From contig NC_134510.1 of NCBI RefSeq assembly GCF_027942865.1, forward strand, positions 25,351,209 to 25,415,208: a stretch of 64,000 nucleotides of DNA. Direction: 5' to 3'. The position numbers and the translations under genes were made by a program. The DNA comes from Odontesthes bonariensis (Eukaryota > Chordata > Actinopteri > Atheriniformes > Atherinopsidae). Position 1 is the first letter of the stretch; each line of letters opens with the position of its first letter. Positions 46,984 to 59,886 of this stretch are shown piece after piece. The notes beneath the pieces are model-generated. The model did no database searches, was not told the DNA's origin, and saw only the letters and a program-made list of their open reading frames with translations.

Positions 46984-47160
46984 GACCGGAAGTAGACGGC
47001 TTCGCCAAAGTCAGAGACCGCTTCCGGTGTCGCCACCTTCTTTGTCTCCGGCCCAACATTTCGACACCAGGGGTTGTCTTTTTTTTCCCTTTAGTTTTGA
47101 GGATATATTTACATATATATCCCTAATTTTCTAACCTTTAATGACAGTCGACTCTGACCT
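46984..47160 (+). promoter_or_regulatory. cyth2: candidate cyth2 promoter with inverted ETS sites
   Basis: CCGGAAGT (46986-46993) and CTTCCGG (47021-47027) form an inverted pair of ETS-type sites about 30 bp apart, in a locally GC-richer stretch without a TATA box, shortly upstream of the cyth2 start codon. This is the usual layout of a housekeeping promoter. The transcription start is not determined. Confidence 0.5.
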
Positions 47161-47164
47161 ATTT

Positions 47165-50100
47165 ATGCCTAAAAGTAAAGCTCCAAAAATGGATGAACTG
47201 GACTACAGTAAGTGGCCGCACTAAGTCGCTGTTTGTATTGGCTATTGTAGCTAGCCGTGGCTAGTAGTGTAGCTTGTGCCCCAGTTTATTAGCCCAGGTT
47301 GGACACAATGTGAGTCCCACTGAACTTATGAATGAAAATGATTTTGCATAGACCATTTTCTCTATTTTCCTAGAAGTGTATTTACGACAAAGCATATCTG
47401 GGTGAAAATAAAGCACAGGATCGTGTTAGCTTAGCCAACTAGATATTGATTGTGTCGCTGTGTGCTCGAAGCTAACTTTACAGAAAACGTCGGCGGACAT
47501 TTACCATCCCAACGTGTCGTCAAGTTATACAATGTCTTTTATTTAAAAAAACAAAACAAAAACGTATTTCCACCAAGCCTTTCACTTGCCGGCTGTAATT
47601 AATGTGCAGGCTGCAGTTTAGTGAACGAAACACCACAGTCGATCCAGACTGTGGGCGTGGTTGGTGGTGGTGTAAAGCAGCTGTTTGTATTGCAGAGTCA
47701 ACTCGGTATTCTGGGAGGTTTTGCCAACCACTGCTGATCACAAGTTGCTGCTTTGAGCATCAGACCTGCGTGTTTTGGACAAAAATTAGACCCTTAATTT
47801 TTTTTTTTTTTTTTTTAGATAAATGAACATATTAATGTTTGCAGCACAATCTCTATCAAACACGCAATGTTCAGTTGTTTGTTGCTGTTCAGAGATGTGT
47901 CGATCCAGCTGGTGGTGCTGTTGAATTTTGTTGCCTTGCACTGGCAATTGTCATTTTTAAACATTTACTACATCACGTGTGTCATTGAAGATAGACAAGA
48001 CACTTACATCTCTCAGAAATTTAATAAATAGCCGTAGCAGCACAGACTTTAACCCCCTAAAATGAATGAACCCCGCTCACTTTACCGTAACTATGTGTAT
48101 TATGAGTTCAACAGCTCTGCTTTTAATGCTACCCCGATGAAGGTTATGTTTTTTAGTTTCACTTGACTCTGTTTTAACAGAGATGACATGATAATCTGAT
48201 GGTTATTTGTGTGTTTGTGTTATTCGTTATCATTTGGATTGTGAAGGATATCTGACATTGCCTCCTAAAGCGGTCAAACATCAAACATTTGAATTTTTTT
48301 GGCTGGTGTGACTGTTAATCTGGCAATTAAAGGTTGCTTTAAATAATTGCCGATGCATTTATACAACATGTATGGTAGGCGCTCATATTTTTGTTTTGTT
48401 AAGTCATTTGATAGGTCGCCCAAGCGGGTAGGCTCGAAGTTTTGAAAATGGCTTCAGAGAGATTTGTTGGCTGTACCAGGTTTGGTTTCGCCACAGCAGA
48501 AAATCCAGAGCAGCTGCCAGGCTAATAGATTGTAAATGAATAAATAGGAAAGGGAATTTTAATACCTTCTCAAGCTGTGTCCCTTAAATTTATTTTATTC
48601 TTTAAAGACGGAGCATAGATGGAGACTGGTACTGGTTCACCACAAGTGGCACAGATTAATTGATTCTGTAGTTGCTGATTGAATCTCAGGAGAGAGAAAA
48701 TTACTTGGTACTTGGGTTGATCGGGAAATATAATTTTGTGGTTGAACAAACCATTTGTCCCTTTGACACATTTCCCAGTGATGAACTGAAACTGTGGAGG
48801 TTGCATGTTCTCCCCGTGCACGTGTGGGTTCTTCTCCGTGTACTCCAGCCGTCTTCCAAAGCCCAAAAGCTTGCATGATTTTAAACCAAAGTGAGCGTGC
48901 ACGGTTGCTTGTGCCTTTGTTGGCTCTGTTATGGACTGGCGACCTTCACCCTGCTTTTCTCCTGATGGCAGCTTGGATAGACTCCAACCCCGCGGCCCTA
49001 AACGGGATGAAGTGGGTATGGGGGAAATTAATGAACTGAAACTGGCATTTAGAGCAAAACCTCAGCAGTTTCTGAGCCACATTATCATTTATTGTGGTAA
49101 GATTGTTGTAGAGTCATCTAAAAGGTGAATGTGGGAATGTGACTTTACAAAAGTGGGTTTTAACCGTCATTATTTCTGAATAAGGAAAGGGTGGACAAGA
49201 GTAGATTAACGCAAAACATTCAGATGTGTAGAATAATGTGGTTTTAAATTCAATAGTCTCTGTATTTACAGTCCATCACTGCCCAGCTCTTTTTCTTATT
49301 CCTTGTTCAATTTGTTTTACCACTACTCTCTCCCTTTATTTTTTACCACTTTCCATTGTAAGATAGGAGTTTTAATAACAATGATCTTTTTTTACCCCCC
49401 CACATTTTTATGCCACCAATAGAGAATAGCTTTTAACCTAGATTGTGTGGACACTGTTACCACTTGTTAGATCTACAGCTGCAGCAGTAGTGCACTCATT
49501 CTTCTTGTCTTCCCCTGCAGTCCCAGTAGACCTGAGCCCAGAGGAGCGCTCTGAGCTGGAGGACATCCGCAGGAGGAAGGGCGTCCTGCTGCAGGAGATC
49601 CAGAGGCTCAGGGAGGAGTTAAGAGAGGCGATTTTAGAAGTCGAAGGACTGGAGACCAGTACAGAGGGCAGGTAAAAAAAAAGAAGAAAAAAGCTGTTTG
49701 CATTTTTACATCTCTTCTCTTGAAGCACCTTTTTCCTCTCACCACAGCTTCATTACTCCTCTGGTGGCGTGGTGTTGCCAGCATTTGGTCATGCCACAAG
49801 CTGTCCTTTTTATTGAGCCAGCGCTCAAAACTATTCGGTTCAATCCAGAAAACTGGTTTCATCATTGTCCTCTTTTCTCCTTTTTAAATGTTTGAATAAA
49901 ATAATGAGAGTTGTTGCTGAGTTAGAGCAACATGTGAAAGCAGCAATGCCTTGTTTTGTTGTACACATATGTAACACTTTCAGACCCTTTCTGAAAGCAC
50001 AGCATTGTTATAATTCAGCTACTTAAACCGGGTTTTCTGGGGGCGGGATATTGACCGAATTGGGACTTTCCACGAAAATATTTATTTCTCAGCTTCATAA

Positions 50101-53100
50101 TAAGTCATTCAAAATATCTGAGAAGTTTAAACTTCAGTTTTTTTATTGTAATTTACTGACTTTGTCCTTCATGGTAATCGATATGTTTCAATAAATCGTT
50201 AAATAAAAATGTTATTTGTCTGTTTTGAAAATGATGGATGAAAAATAAGATCATGTAGACTTTGCTACAAGATCCCAAAGTCATGCTTATGTTGCAGTGG
50301 GAGTTAATATTGTTTTATAAGTGTTATTATCTTTATATCGCCCATCAAATGATCAACATAAGACTTTTTTTGTTTTTTTCTACCTGAGGTGTCGAAAAAA
50401 GCTTGGATTATTATTTAGCTATGTTGTGAAATTGCTCTTGTTGATGTGATACAGAATGTAACATCGGAGTTGATAAGTGAAACATTTTCTAATATCGTGC
50501 TGATATTTGGCCCTTCGTCCGATCTGCAGTAAAACTCTACAGAAAAGTCGGCATGTGGCAATGGGGAGGAAAAAATTCAACATGGACCCAAAAAAGGTAC
50601 CGCAGACTCATAGTTGTGTGGATGCTGTTAGTTTCGCTTGTTATTTTGGGCTTCATTCCGACTCTGTGCTCTCCGCAGGGCATCGTGTTCCTGGTGGAGA
50701 ACGAGCTGCTCAGACACACATCAGAGGACATCGCTCAGTTCTTGTACAAAGGAGAAGGCCTCAACAAGACCGCCATAGGAGATTACCTGGGCGAGAGGTG
50801 CAAGATGCTGAAATGTCTCTGCTCCTGTTGTGGTTTTGTGTCAGCCATTTGTAACTGTGAGGCTTCTGTTCCGCAGGGATGACTTCAACATAAAAGTCCT
50901 CCAGGCTTTTGTTGACCTCCATGAGTTCACTGATCTCAACCTCGTCCAGGCTCTCAGGTAAACTCCACTTTTGTGTCATTTCTGTCTCAATCGAAATACA
51001 AAAAAAAATCTATTGAACGGCGTCCAGGCATTCCTCAGCGAGCTAACATTTCCCAACAACGGAAAGTCCCGTTGGCTCCTCAAGTTGTTGAGGGAAGGCT
51101 TTCTGTTAGAGGGCAACAGTGACTGTGCAACTCTGCCTCAATTGCAGAGCGTGCTCACTCAGATTTGCCCTAAACCTTGACTTGTTCTCTGCAGACAGTT
51201 CCTGTGGAGTTTCCGTTTGCCTGGTGAAGCGCAGAAGATTGACAGAATGATGGAGGCCTTTGCTCAGAGATACTGCCACTGCAACCCCGGAGTCTTCCAG
51301 AGCACCGGTAAACTAAACAGAAACGCACATAATCATGATACATTTCAATCAAGACTTGTTTTCCCTGCAGTTCTCATGCTTTGAGTAGTTTTAATGTGAG
51401 GTGCATTCATTCAGTTTTCTTTAGTTTAAGCACTAGTATCTTTTCAAGTGTGGCACACAGTGTGTGATGCACACTTTTTGTTTTGAGATTGAACGATAGC
51501 AGCAGGATGGGATAGTTTTTCTCCTATCAGTCCAGTTGTTAACCAGTAATGATGCACCGATACCAGTATCAGGTGTAATCTGTGCTTTTTGTGTTTGTAC
51601 CTGTTGTGGTAAAACCTGTTAGTAACAGTGCGCCGCATCACGGTAACAGTATGTTCGCTTCTGGTTGGTTGTGCAAGTAGTAAGATAAGGAGGCACGCTA
51701 TTAGTTTTGTGATACCGTGAGATAAGCTTTCTGAAACTGAAGTGAGAAAATTAAGTTGCTTTCTCTTTTGTTGTCTTCACGACACCAGAATGTCTGCTCA
51801 GTGTGGCAGATGTGAGCTGTAGATGAATTGAATATTGAATATGAATATTGAGTGTAGACGCTGTACCTGGTTAATGGGAAACAACTGTACATCAACAGGC
51901 CAGCTGTTCACCTAAAAGTTAAAGTTTGTTTTCTCCTCTTCTGCTTGATAGAAATCACAATTTATCCACGATGCACAGGGTTCACAGTATTTTCATTCAT
52001 TTGGAGAAGAACTAGTCGCAACGTTTGCCCCTTTCCAAGAAAGTCCTTAGTTCAGAGAGAAAAAAGTGGAGGATTTCTGTCTCCTACGGTCCAGTGTAGC
52101 ATTGTGCTCAGTCATTCTGTGTGTTCTTGTTTGTCTCTCCTGCTCAGACACGTGTTATGTGCTGTCATTTGCCATAATTATGCTGAACACAAGCCTACAT
52201 AATCCCAACGTGAGGGACAAACCCGGACTGGACCGTTTCATCTCCATGAACAGAGGCATCAACGAGGGGGGCGACCTGCCAGAGGAGCTGCTCAGAGTAC
52301 GATCCAACCCACGCCGTTTCCCTTTGTAGATGTGGAGAGATTTCTGGTGAATTAATGATGTCTGTTTTGTTTTTTTTTCCAGAACCTCTATGAAAGCATT
52401 AAAAATGAACCCTTCAAGATACCAGAGGACGACGGCAACGACCTGACGCACACCTTCTTCAACCCCGACAGGGAGGGTTGGCTTCTTAAACTCGGTGAGA
52501 TGATGCTAGCGAGGCCTTTTGTGCTGCGCTTTGCTGCATTTTGTGTGTCGCCTTTAACACTGATCGCGTTCAATCTTTTACTGACAAAATGCAGTATGTG
52601 TTACAGATGTCGGGAGTGTTCATTGCCACTGCGATAAGAAAGTGATTCCTTCTGTCTTCTGCTGTGTTCTGCTCACCTTCGAGGCTTCGTGCTATGATGA
52701 AACTGTCCTTCTGTCTGTGAGGTTTTCAACCTCTTTGCCTCCACCTGAGTTATCGGCTCACGTCGTTGTGGCACTGAAACACTGGCACTGACAGACAGAC
52801 TCACTTCCTTGTGTTATGGCAGCCTTCAGATCCGATTGTTTTCTTTTGCATGGCGGGACCTGTGATTAGTGTGTCACTAATACGATCTTCTCTTCCTCCT
52901 CCTTGTCTCTGTTTGTCATCTGCCTCCCTTTAAATCCTCTGGTTCTCTTTGTCTCTGCTTCTTCCCTGCGATTTCAACCTCTACTGCCGCTGCTTGTTTT
53001 CTCAGGAGGTATGTACTGAGTGTTTAAAAAGTTGTAGAAAACAATTGGGTATTTAGTTTGCTGATAGAATAAAGACTATAGAGTAGTATTCAGTGAATGT

Positions 53101-55590
53101 ACAACCCTACTTCCTTTGCTCTGCTGTAACTCATAATGTGTCTTTTATTTTTATTTCCAGGGGGAAGGGTGAAAACCTGGAAACGTCGATGGTTTATTCT
53201 CACAGACAACTGCCTTTATTACTTTGAATACACCACAGTAAGTCTTCACTAAAAGTCTTTTGTTCTACCCAGAACATTTTCTGATGATTTTTAGTTTTAT
53301 AAGAAGGGGATTCACACATTCTCCAAATTCATGGTTTGCTTTACACCTCATTGTTTACTTGTACTTTTTTTGTAAAATGAATGAAAATGACATGATGTGG
53401 AACTCCATTAAAGGTGCATTCTATCTAATTACCAGCAGGGGGAGACTCCTCTGGCTGCACAAAAACTCCATTCGTATAGAAGTCTGTGGAAAGATGACCA
53501 CTTGATTTGTCACCTCAGTAAACATTTTCTTTGTGAGATTATGGCCTTAATGATATAAATTGTGGTTCTGTTTAAAATATAAAAGGCAATAAAACAGGTT
53601 ACAGATAAAGAATTGGCCCTGCTGGGATGCATAGATTGTCTGCATTGCTCAGTACATTTCTTTGCTCAGTTTAAAAAGAAAACAAAATGGTGATGGTCGA
53701 ATCTCTGCAGTCCAGACATGAAGTCTAAAACACAAGTCCAGAATCCAGTGAGTGAAAACAAGACTGATGCATCCACCTATTTTATGCGATCTTTGGAAAA
53801 ATCCCAGCTCAAGGCCATGGATCATTGTGTTTCTGAACTTTTAATCCACTTTTTGTACCCTTTTAAAACCTTTTTCATGTATTTATTGGAGCTGGAAATG
53901 CAGGTTTGACTGTGTCAGTTAAAGACATTTAACCAGATTTTTTTCAGTTAATAGTTTGCTAAAGCAGTGTGTTTATAAAGAATAAGCGTACTGGTTGAGT
54001 TACTTTAATGCTGTTTGCTGCATTCATTCTTTTTTTGTGTGTTAAAAATGATCTTTCAGCTTTAATTTGGTATCATATTTTTTGTAGAAAATGGTTGAAG
54101 TTGTGCCTCCAAACTCGTGTCTAAATGAAAGCTCTGCTGGGTTTCGAGCTTTATTTCCATCCACTTCTCAAAAACGACAACAAAAGTTGTGTGTGCGCTG
54201 AAGAATGAGAAGTCTTTGGTCAGACAGCATCGTGGGTGGGATTAACAAGCTGTCGAGGATATGTGGAATATTCTGGCTCTGCCAACAACTCCATCAAGTG
54301 TGTTTAGTCTAGTTTTGTGTTGATGTTAAATACAGGTAGATAAATCCTGTTTTTCACCAACAGGATAAGGAGCCACGAGGTATCATTCCCTTGGAAAACC
54401 TCAGCATCCGTGAAGTCGAGGACCCACGGAAGCCTGTAAGTTTGCTGAACGGTGTGATGAGCTGTTATTGTTATATTTTCATATTCCATGATTGAATGTA
54501 TGCTCTGAGAGTTTACTCAGAGTTCAAAGTTGTTTACCTTTGTCAAACAGAACTGCTTTGAGCTGTACATCCCCAACAACCGAGGCCAGCTGATCAAAGC
54601 ATGTAAGACAGAGGCTGATGGGAGGGTGGTGGAAGGAAACCACAATGTGTACCGTATCTCTGCGCCCACACCAGAGGAGAAGGATGAGTGGATCCACAGC
54701 ATCAAGTATGTAAATTGTACCTGCCAAACTCGGTTCACAGATGTGCTGTAGTTGGTGTGGATGCTCTCATCTTCCTCACACACCACACTCCCAGTTTGGA
54801 CTCGTTCTTAGTTTCCTCTTGCTAATTATTGTCTCAAGCCCCTTTCATACTTCATGTGTGAGTTACCAGCACAGCCCAGCTGTGTGAACTGCTGCGTCCA
54901 CATTAACGGACAGATGTGCACCGCAGCATGGTTTGATTTGACATGTGATCAGCTTTTAGAGGAAACCGACAAGTCAAAACGTTCAAACTTCTCTTTGCTA
55001 TGATTTTATGTACATTAATATAGCTGCAATACAGGGTCATTTTCTTCACTCAGCATCTGAAATAAATGACATTAGAGGCGGCGTCCTCAGTACAATAAAG
55101 ATCACGTTAATCTTGAGTTCACGATGCGATTACAGTCGTGCAGTCGAACCCTCACGGTGTAACACTGACTGTTCAGCAGGTTTAAATATGTAGAGAAGTG
55201 ATATTTTCAGCTTCTTCCATTCACCACCATTTGGTACGCTACTATGAATTGTTGAAGCAACAGGACATGTTCTCAGAAAACTGAGGGACTATTACATTAT
55301 AGCACAACCACAAACAACACGGGTCTTTACTTTCACTGGCATGTCTGAATGAAGGTCTGTGAATGAGTCGGTGCCAGCGCTGTAACAGAGCGATAATGCC
55401 ATTACTGTTCTATATCTTGTGTTTGGAAGGGCTTCAGTCTTTCTCCTAATCGAGTATTTTTTAACCCAGTAAACTCCGTTTTTTTCTCTGTCATCATTTC
55501 AGATCTGCTGTTAGCGTGGACCCCTTCTATGAAATGCTCGCTGCCAGGAAGAAACGCATATCACTGAAGAAGAAAGAAGAGCAGCCGTAG
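47165..55590 (+). CDS. cyth2: cytohesin-2 (ARF guanine nucleotide exchange factor)
   Basis: It exchanges GDP for GTP on ARF proteins at membranes rich in phosphoinositides. Exons: 47165-47207, 49521-49671, 50530-50596, 50679-50797, 50877-50957, 51195-51307, 52148-52296, 52383-52494, microexon 53006-53008, 53161-53237, 54364-54435, 54551-54705 and 55503-55590. Two in-frame ATGs exist. The second (47189, MDELDY) gives 401 residues, close to mammalian cytohesins (about 400); the first adds eight residues. Domains: N-terminal coiled-coil ([20 protein letters not shown]), Sec7 from about 60 to 245 with the catalytic Glu in [15 protein letters not shown] domain from about 260 to 375 (REGWLLKL to KDEWIHSI), and a basic tail [15 protein letters not shown]. 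Every splice site is consensus and all phases join. CYTH2 rather than another paralogue is favoured by the C-terminal EEQP tail. Confidence 0.95.
48778..49015 (+). repeat. fish SINE-type repeat in cyth2 intron 1
   Basis: It contains GTGGAGGTTGCATGTTCTCC, then GGGTTCTTCTCC and TGTTATGGACTGGCGACC, landmarks of a very common fish tRNA-derived repeat. A tail with a clear short repeat was not defined. Confidence 0.6.
53006..53008 (+). CDS. cyth2: 3-nucleotide microexon (GAG) of cyth2
   Basis: Between exons 52383-52494 and 53161-53237 lies CTCAG|GAG|GTATGT. Including it makes AAA CTC GGA GGG GGA, which is KLGGG. Skipping it makes AAA CTC GGG GGA, which is KLGG. The reading frame is kept both ways. 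The diglycine/triglycine choice in the PH domain of cytohesins is known to alter preference between PI(3,4,5)P3 and PI(4,5)P2. The site here has a full acceptor and donor, so alternative splicing is probable. Confidence 0.88.
53402..53545 (+). repeat. possible single-ended TTAA element remnant in a cyth2 intron
   Basis: It begins TTAAAGGTGCATTCTATC, the same TTAA-AGG start seen at the ends of the foldback elements, but no inverted partner end was found. Confidence 0.3.
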
Positions 55591-58174
55591 ATGGCTTCCT
55601 TCAGTCCCTCCTCTCTTTTCCTTCATCCCTGCTCCCTGTTACCTGTTCTTAACTTTTGTTAACCCACCCTCCTCTTCCCCAAATGCCTTCTCTTCCTGTT
55701 CCGAGGACTTCTTGCTATCTTGTCCGCCAGACTTTTGTAAAGCCACAATCGGAGTGCAGAGCTCACCCTCCGTGGCGCCCACTTACACTGCTGCTAATGC
55801 ACTCAACCCGACACACTACACCCAGAGCACAAAATCTGTCCCGTCTTCTCACCTTCACTCTCATGTTCGTAGACAGTGAAGCGTGTTTTAGGCCGTATTC
55901 ACACGGGTGCTGATAACTTTCAAAGCACTTCTGTTGCCGTTTCATCCACACTTACTGACCCAAAACGATGTAAAAAAAAAAAAAAAAAAAAGCTATTTCA
56001 GGCGGCTGTGTCCCGATTTATTTTTGAGAATCTCAACTTGCTGGTGAACTTCCTGCTTCAAAACCTAAAAAAAAAAAAAACACCAGGAAGCAGAAATGTA
56101 TGTTATAGTGTCTTGTGCATGTCCAGTTAGAGACATATAATGTTCTATTGGCTGTTTAGCTTGTATCGTGTACTTTTACGAGACTTTCTGAAAAATTGGC
56201 GTGGATCAAAAAAACATGAGACAAAACGGCCCTCTGAGATTTATCTGCATTCGTGTGAACATGGGCTCATTCAGGGTAGCAAGCAGCTTCCGCTTCACGA
56301 AGTCCTCCGTTACATTTATGAATGCCGCCTTTTTGAGAAATGGCCTTTGATTGATTGTGCATACCCGAGACAAAATGTGAATTCAAACACTAATAATAAT
56401 TTTGTATTCAGCTGTTGTTGAGGAAATGCAAACAGATTTGGGACTGAGATGTGCTCAAGGCTTCCTATAGTACCCTTGATGGCTTTAAATCCACATCCAC
56501 ACCTAAGTACTGAAGCATTATCAGGCCGTATTGTATATTTACACTATTTACAGTGGAGTCTCGAGGTTAAGAGCGTCTTTTAGTGCAATTAGCTGCGTGT
56601 TTGAGCTCTCTGAGACGCTGCATATTTTCCTTTAGCGTGTTATTCAACATGTTTGAGCAATAGCAGAGCAGAACATTGTAGTCCGGAGGCTTGTGAACAA
56701 ATCCTTTTATCTCTACTGAGCAGTTACCACCATGTCCTCTCAGATGTACCATCACAGCATGCCACGCATCACGTCCTCCTTGATCAGCGCTACAAGACAA
56801 ACGCCAACATCTCTCACCAGTAATAACTGACCGAGTCGGAAATGACAGCGCGAGTTTCACGACATCACAAGGCAGCTCATTACAATGTACACTTTTTGTA
56901 AATAGATGTTAGCATATTTGTTTACAAAACACATAGAAATGATTTAATTTATTCTTTATCTTTTGTTAAGAGCCAATTTTTGTACGAGCTACTGTATTAC
57001 TGCATGTTGATAGACGGGGGCTTCGGTCGCAAGCTCTGATGCCTCGCTGCCCATGCTAGTGCACTGATTTGAGAAGTGTTAGTGTTCCCTGTTGACCTGG
57101 AAAGATTGCGTTTAATATCGAAGTTGTTTTATGAATAAGTGAATGATCCCGGCACAGACTTTTGAAAATGCGGCGTGTTTAGCGGTCTGATTTAACTGAT
57201 TTAACTCTTAACTTGGCCACTCTTGTCTTCTTTGTTTGTGTTGTTTCTGTCGGGAAAATCGGACTCATTAAAGCACAAGCTGAGATCGGTCCTCACACTC
57301 GGCTGCCCGCTGTCCAGCCGCAGTGTGAGCCGCGACTTTCCTCTATAGCACAGTGATACGATTAAAGAGATGGCTAAACGAGGAACACTAATAAATCTTT
57401 GATTCAATATAAAATTGTAAAAAGTAATGAATCGGTAATGCGTTTAGATTTCTGTCCAGTGATAGATTTGCTTGACTTCCAGTTCATTAGCTGTTGGTTT
57501 AATGAATTGGCATTTTAGATTGTAGGGAAAATAGTTGTCTACTGCACTTTATCTAGCATTTTGGAGAAAATGCTGTTACTCTGACTCCATGGCACCCTCT
57601 GCTGGTATTCACACAAGTCTCTGTTAACTGAAGGATGAATTTGTGTAAGAATACTCAGCAACATCATCTGGTCCCTTACAGTTATAGAAGTAACAGGTAC
57701 TAATCAGCATGTACTGGATTTATCGTTCATTGATTATTCACCAGGTAATGATCATGTCTCATTAAGCTTAGCAGAGTCTTCTCTGACCTAAACACTAAAG
57801 CCACAGAAAAGTGACGGACAGACAACCTGCCCTTTGCCTCCAGGAGACTGTCAGAGGCCTAACTGTAAGCCTCTGTTTGTTTCTGTACACGGGGACTGTC
57901 TATATGCCGTCACTTTCTATGAATTTTCGAAGTGCAAAGTTGCCAAAACATGACTAAATAATTATTTCCACGTAAAAGCAAGAATGAATGCTGAAATGAA
58001 AGCGGTTCACGGTTTCATCTTCGCTTCACTGCAGAGTCGCCTCTTTTCAGAACATGTTTATTTTGTATTTATTTTTGTTTACTGTTAGGTGAAGATGGAC
58101 ACATCAATTATGTACATGTAGCAAGAGGAAAACTACCATACGTTGGTGCCAGTAAACTACTGTGTAACAATAAA
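55591..58174 (+). other. cyth2: cyth2 3' UTR with polyadenylation signal
   Basis: There is a long non-coding stretch after the cyth2 stop; the best poly-A signal is AATAAA at 58169-58174. Short ORFs inside look like chance. Several A runs occur (55972-55991, 56066-56081). Confidence 0.45.
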
Positions 58175-58719
58175 AAGGTAAACGGAGACAAAGGCCTCTT
58201 CAATGTGTGCATTTTTTCCTCTTGTTTTTATTTTTTATTTTTTGTAAAGTTGCTGCTGCAGCAACTCTTTCAGTAATGGACTCGATAGTCTGATAGTTAT
58301 TAAATTCATGTATTTGTATAGTAAGGTAACTTGTGGACTGAAGTGATTAACGCCATAACTTATTATTGACGGGAAAATAAATTCCACACTAATTAGAAAT
58401 TAACATGAAAAGACTGGCTAGCCACCAGAAAGTTACGGTTTTCCAGTGCCATAATATTTCAGAGCTGCAGCCTTCCTATAGGGTCCATAGGTAGGAGTGC
58501 TTAGAGACATGACCATGGTAAAAAACATGACTTTCACATAAGTATAAGTTACGGGTCCCTCTCTGCTGTGCTCAACTTCCTCAGTTCCACCTCAGCAGAG
58601 AAGGCTGTAATGGATGAGCATTTAAGTAACAACGGCAACTGTTGAAGAGATCTTTAAGAGAGTCCATATGGCTCTTAATAGTTCTTTTGAGCCATTTATG
58701 GTGGATTCTTAAGAAGGGT

Positions 58720-58960
58720 GTAGTGTTGTGGTGATTAACACCACTCCCTCACAGCAAGAAGGTTCCTGGTTCAAATCCTACAGTCTGTATGTACCTGCTC
58801 GGTTTCCCCCAGGTTATTCATCTTCTTTCTACATTCCAAAAACACAAATGTTAGGTTAACCTTAGAAGGGAGTTGCTTGTGTGGCCCTATAACAGATTGG
58901 TAGCCTTTCTGTGTGCTAGCTTTTTTTTCCAATCTCTGGAAGACGCTCCAGCAGCCCTAC
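58720..58960 (+). repeat. tRNA-like SINE fragment between converging genes
   Basis: A promoter B-box-like GGTTCAAATCC (near 58773) follows a TGTGGTGATTAACACC block, and after it come CAAATGTTAGGTTAACCTTAG and TATAACAGATTGGTAGCC. The order matches a fish tRNA-derived SINE. It is too diverged to be a working tRNA: the acceptor stem is not closed. Confidence 0.5.
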
Positions 58961-59003
58961 GTGATGGACGAAAGAAAAAACGAGCCGCTTATATTTTCAC
59001 GCT

Positions 59004-59009
59004 TTTATT
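59004..59009 (-). terminator. candidate poly-A signal of the pentraxin gene
   Basis: AATAAA on the minus strand, about 880 bp beyond the stop codon at 59887. It is tail to tail with the cyth2 poly-A signal about 830 bp away. Confidence 0.4.
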
Positions 59010-59886
59010 TACACACGTTCAAAGACACACACGATGATCAAGTTTGAACCTTGCTAAAATGTTATTCTATGACATACTGTGCAATAAGAAATATACAATC
59101 AAGGCCAGATTCACAAAAATCACAATGTCACTCAGAATTCACAAGCTAATTCAATGAAAAATTGAGAAACATCAGAGCTCTGTTCAATGAACAAATTATC
59201 CACATTGAGAGTATATAAAAGTTTGGGGGAAAAAAACAATTAAGTAACATTTTCTAAATGTTTAAAGGAACCCCTTTAAGTACAAAACTGAGGTATGAGT
59301 CCATATAGTACATAAAACCATCAGAAACTCTATTTTATGTCTGATAGGATCTTCAGCATTCCTCGTATAACATCTAACTGATATGTAGATTCATAAAATT
59401 ACAAAAAAGCATCACAAATATAACTTAATCCTACAGTTTCTTTGGTAAGTTAGCTGTATGTTTCATGGAAACCTTTAGAAAGAGAATCCAGAGTAGAAAA
59501 CAATGTTCATTCAAACTAACAACATACTGTTTGTTACTTCACCACAACTGAACCCATGTAAGGTCTGATAATATAAGCTCAGACCTGACAGTCTTATTAA
59601 CAATATGACAATATGTCACACTCAGCACTTCTCTGTTTAAAATAAAACACAAACTTATGGTTACAGTAGATGATGTGGCTCGTGACCACTAAGACCCAAC
59701 ACATGATCTGTAAGCACAGATTCGACACACTATCAGTTTTTTCTTCTTTTATATCATTTAGAAAAGTCACTTTTTTAAGGAAGGCATACACTGATTTCTT
59801 TTCAAGTTCAAGGAATTTTTGTTCTATTTTGCTGCGTCTTCAGTCTCTGGATATCTTCAAGTTCTTCTTCTTTAATGTGACAACCT

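Noticed and set aside
52141..52330. Separate gene starting [10 protein letters not shown]
   Set aside because: It covers the cyth2 Sec7 exon 52148-52296 in frame; the extra N-terminal residues are intron.
58720..58800. tRNA gene
   Set aside because: There is a B-box-like sequence but no closed acceptor stem or clover-leaf, and it is followed by a typical SINE body.
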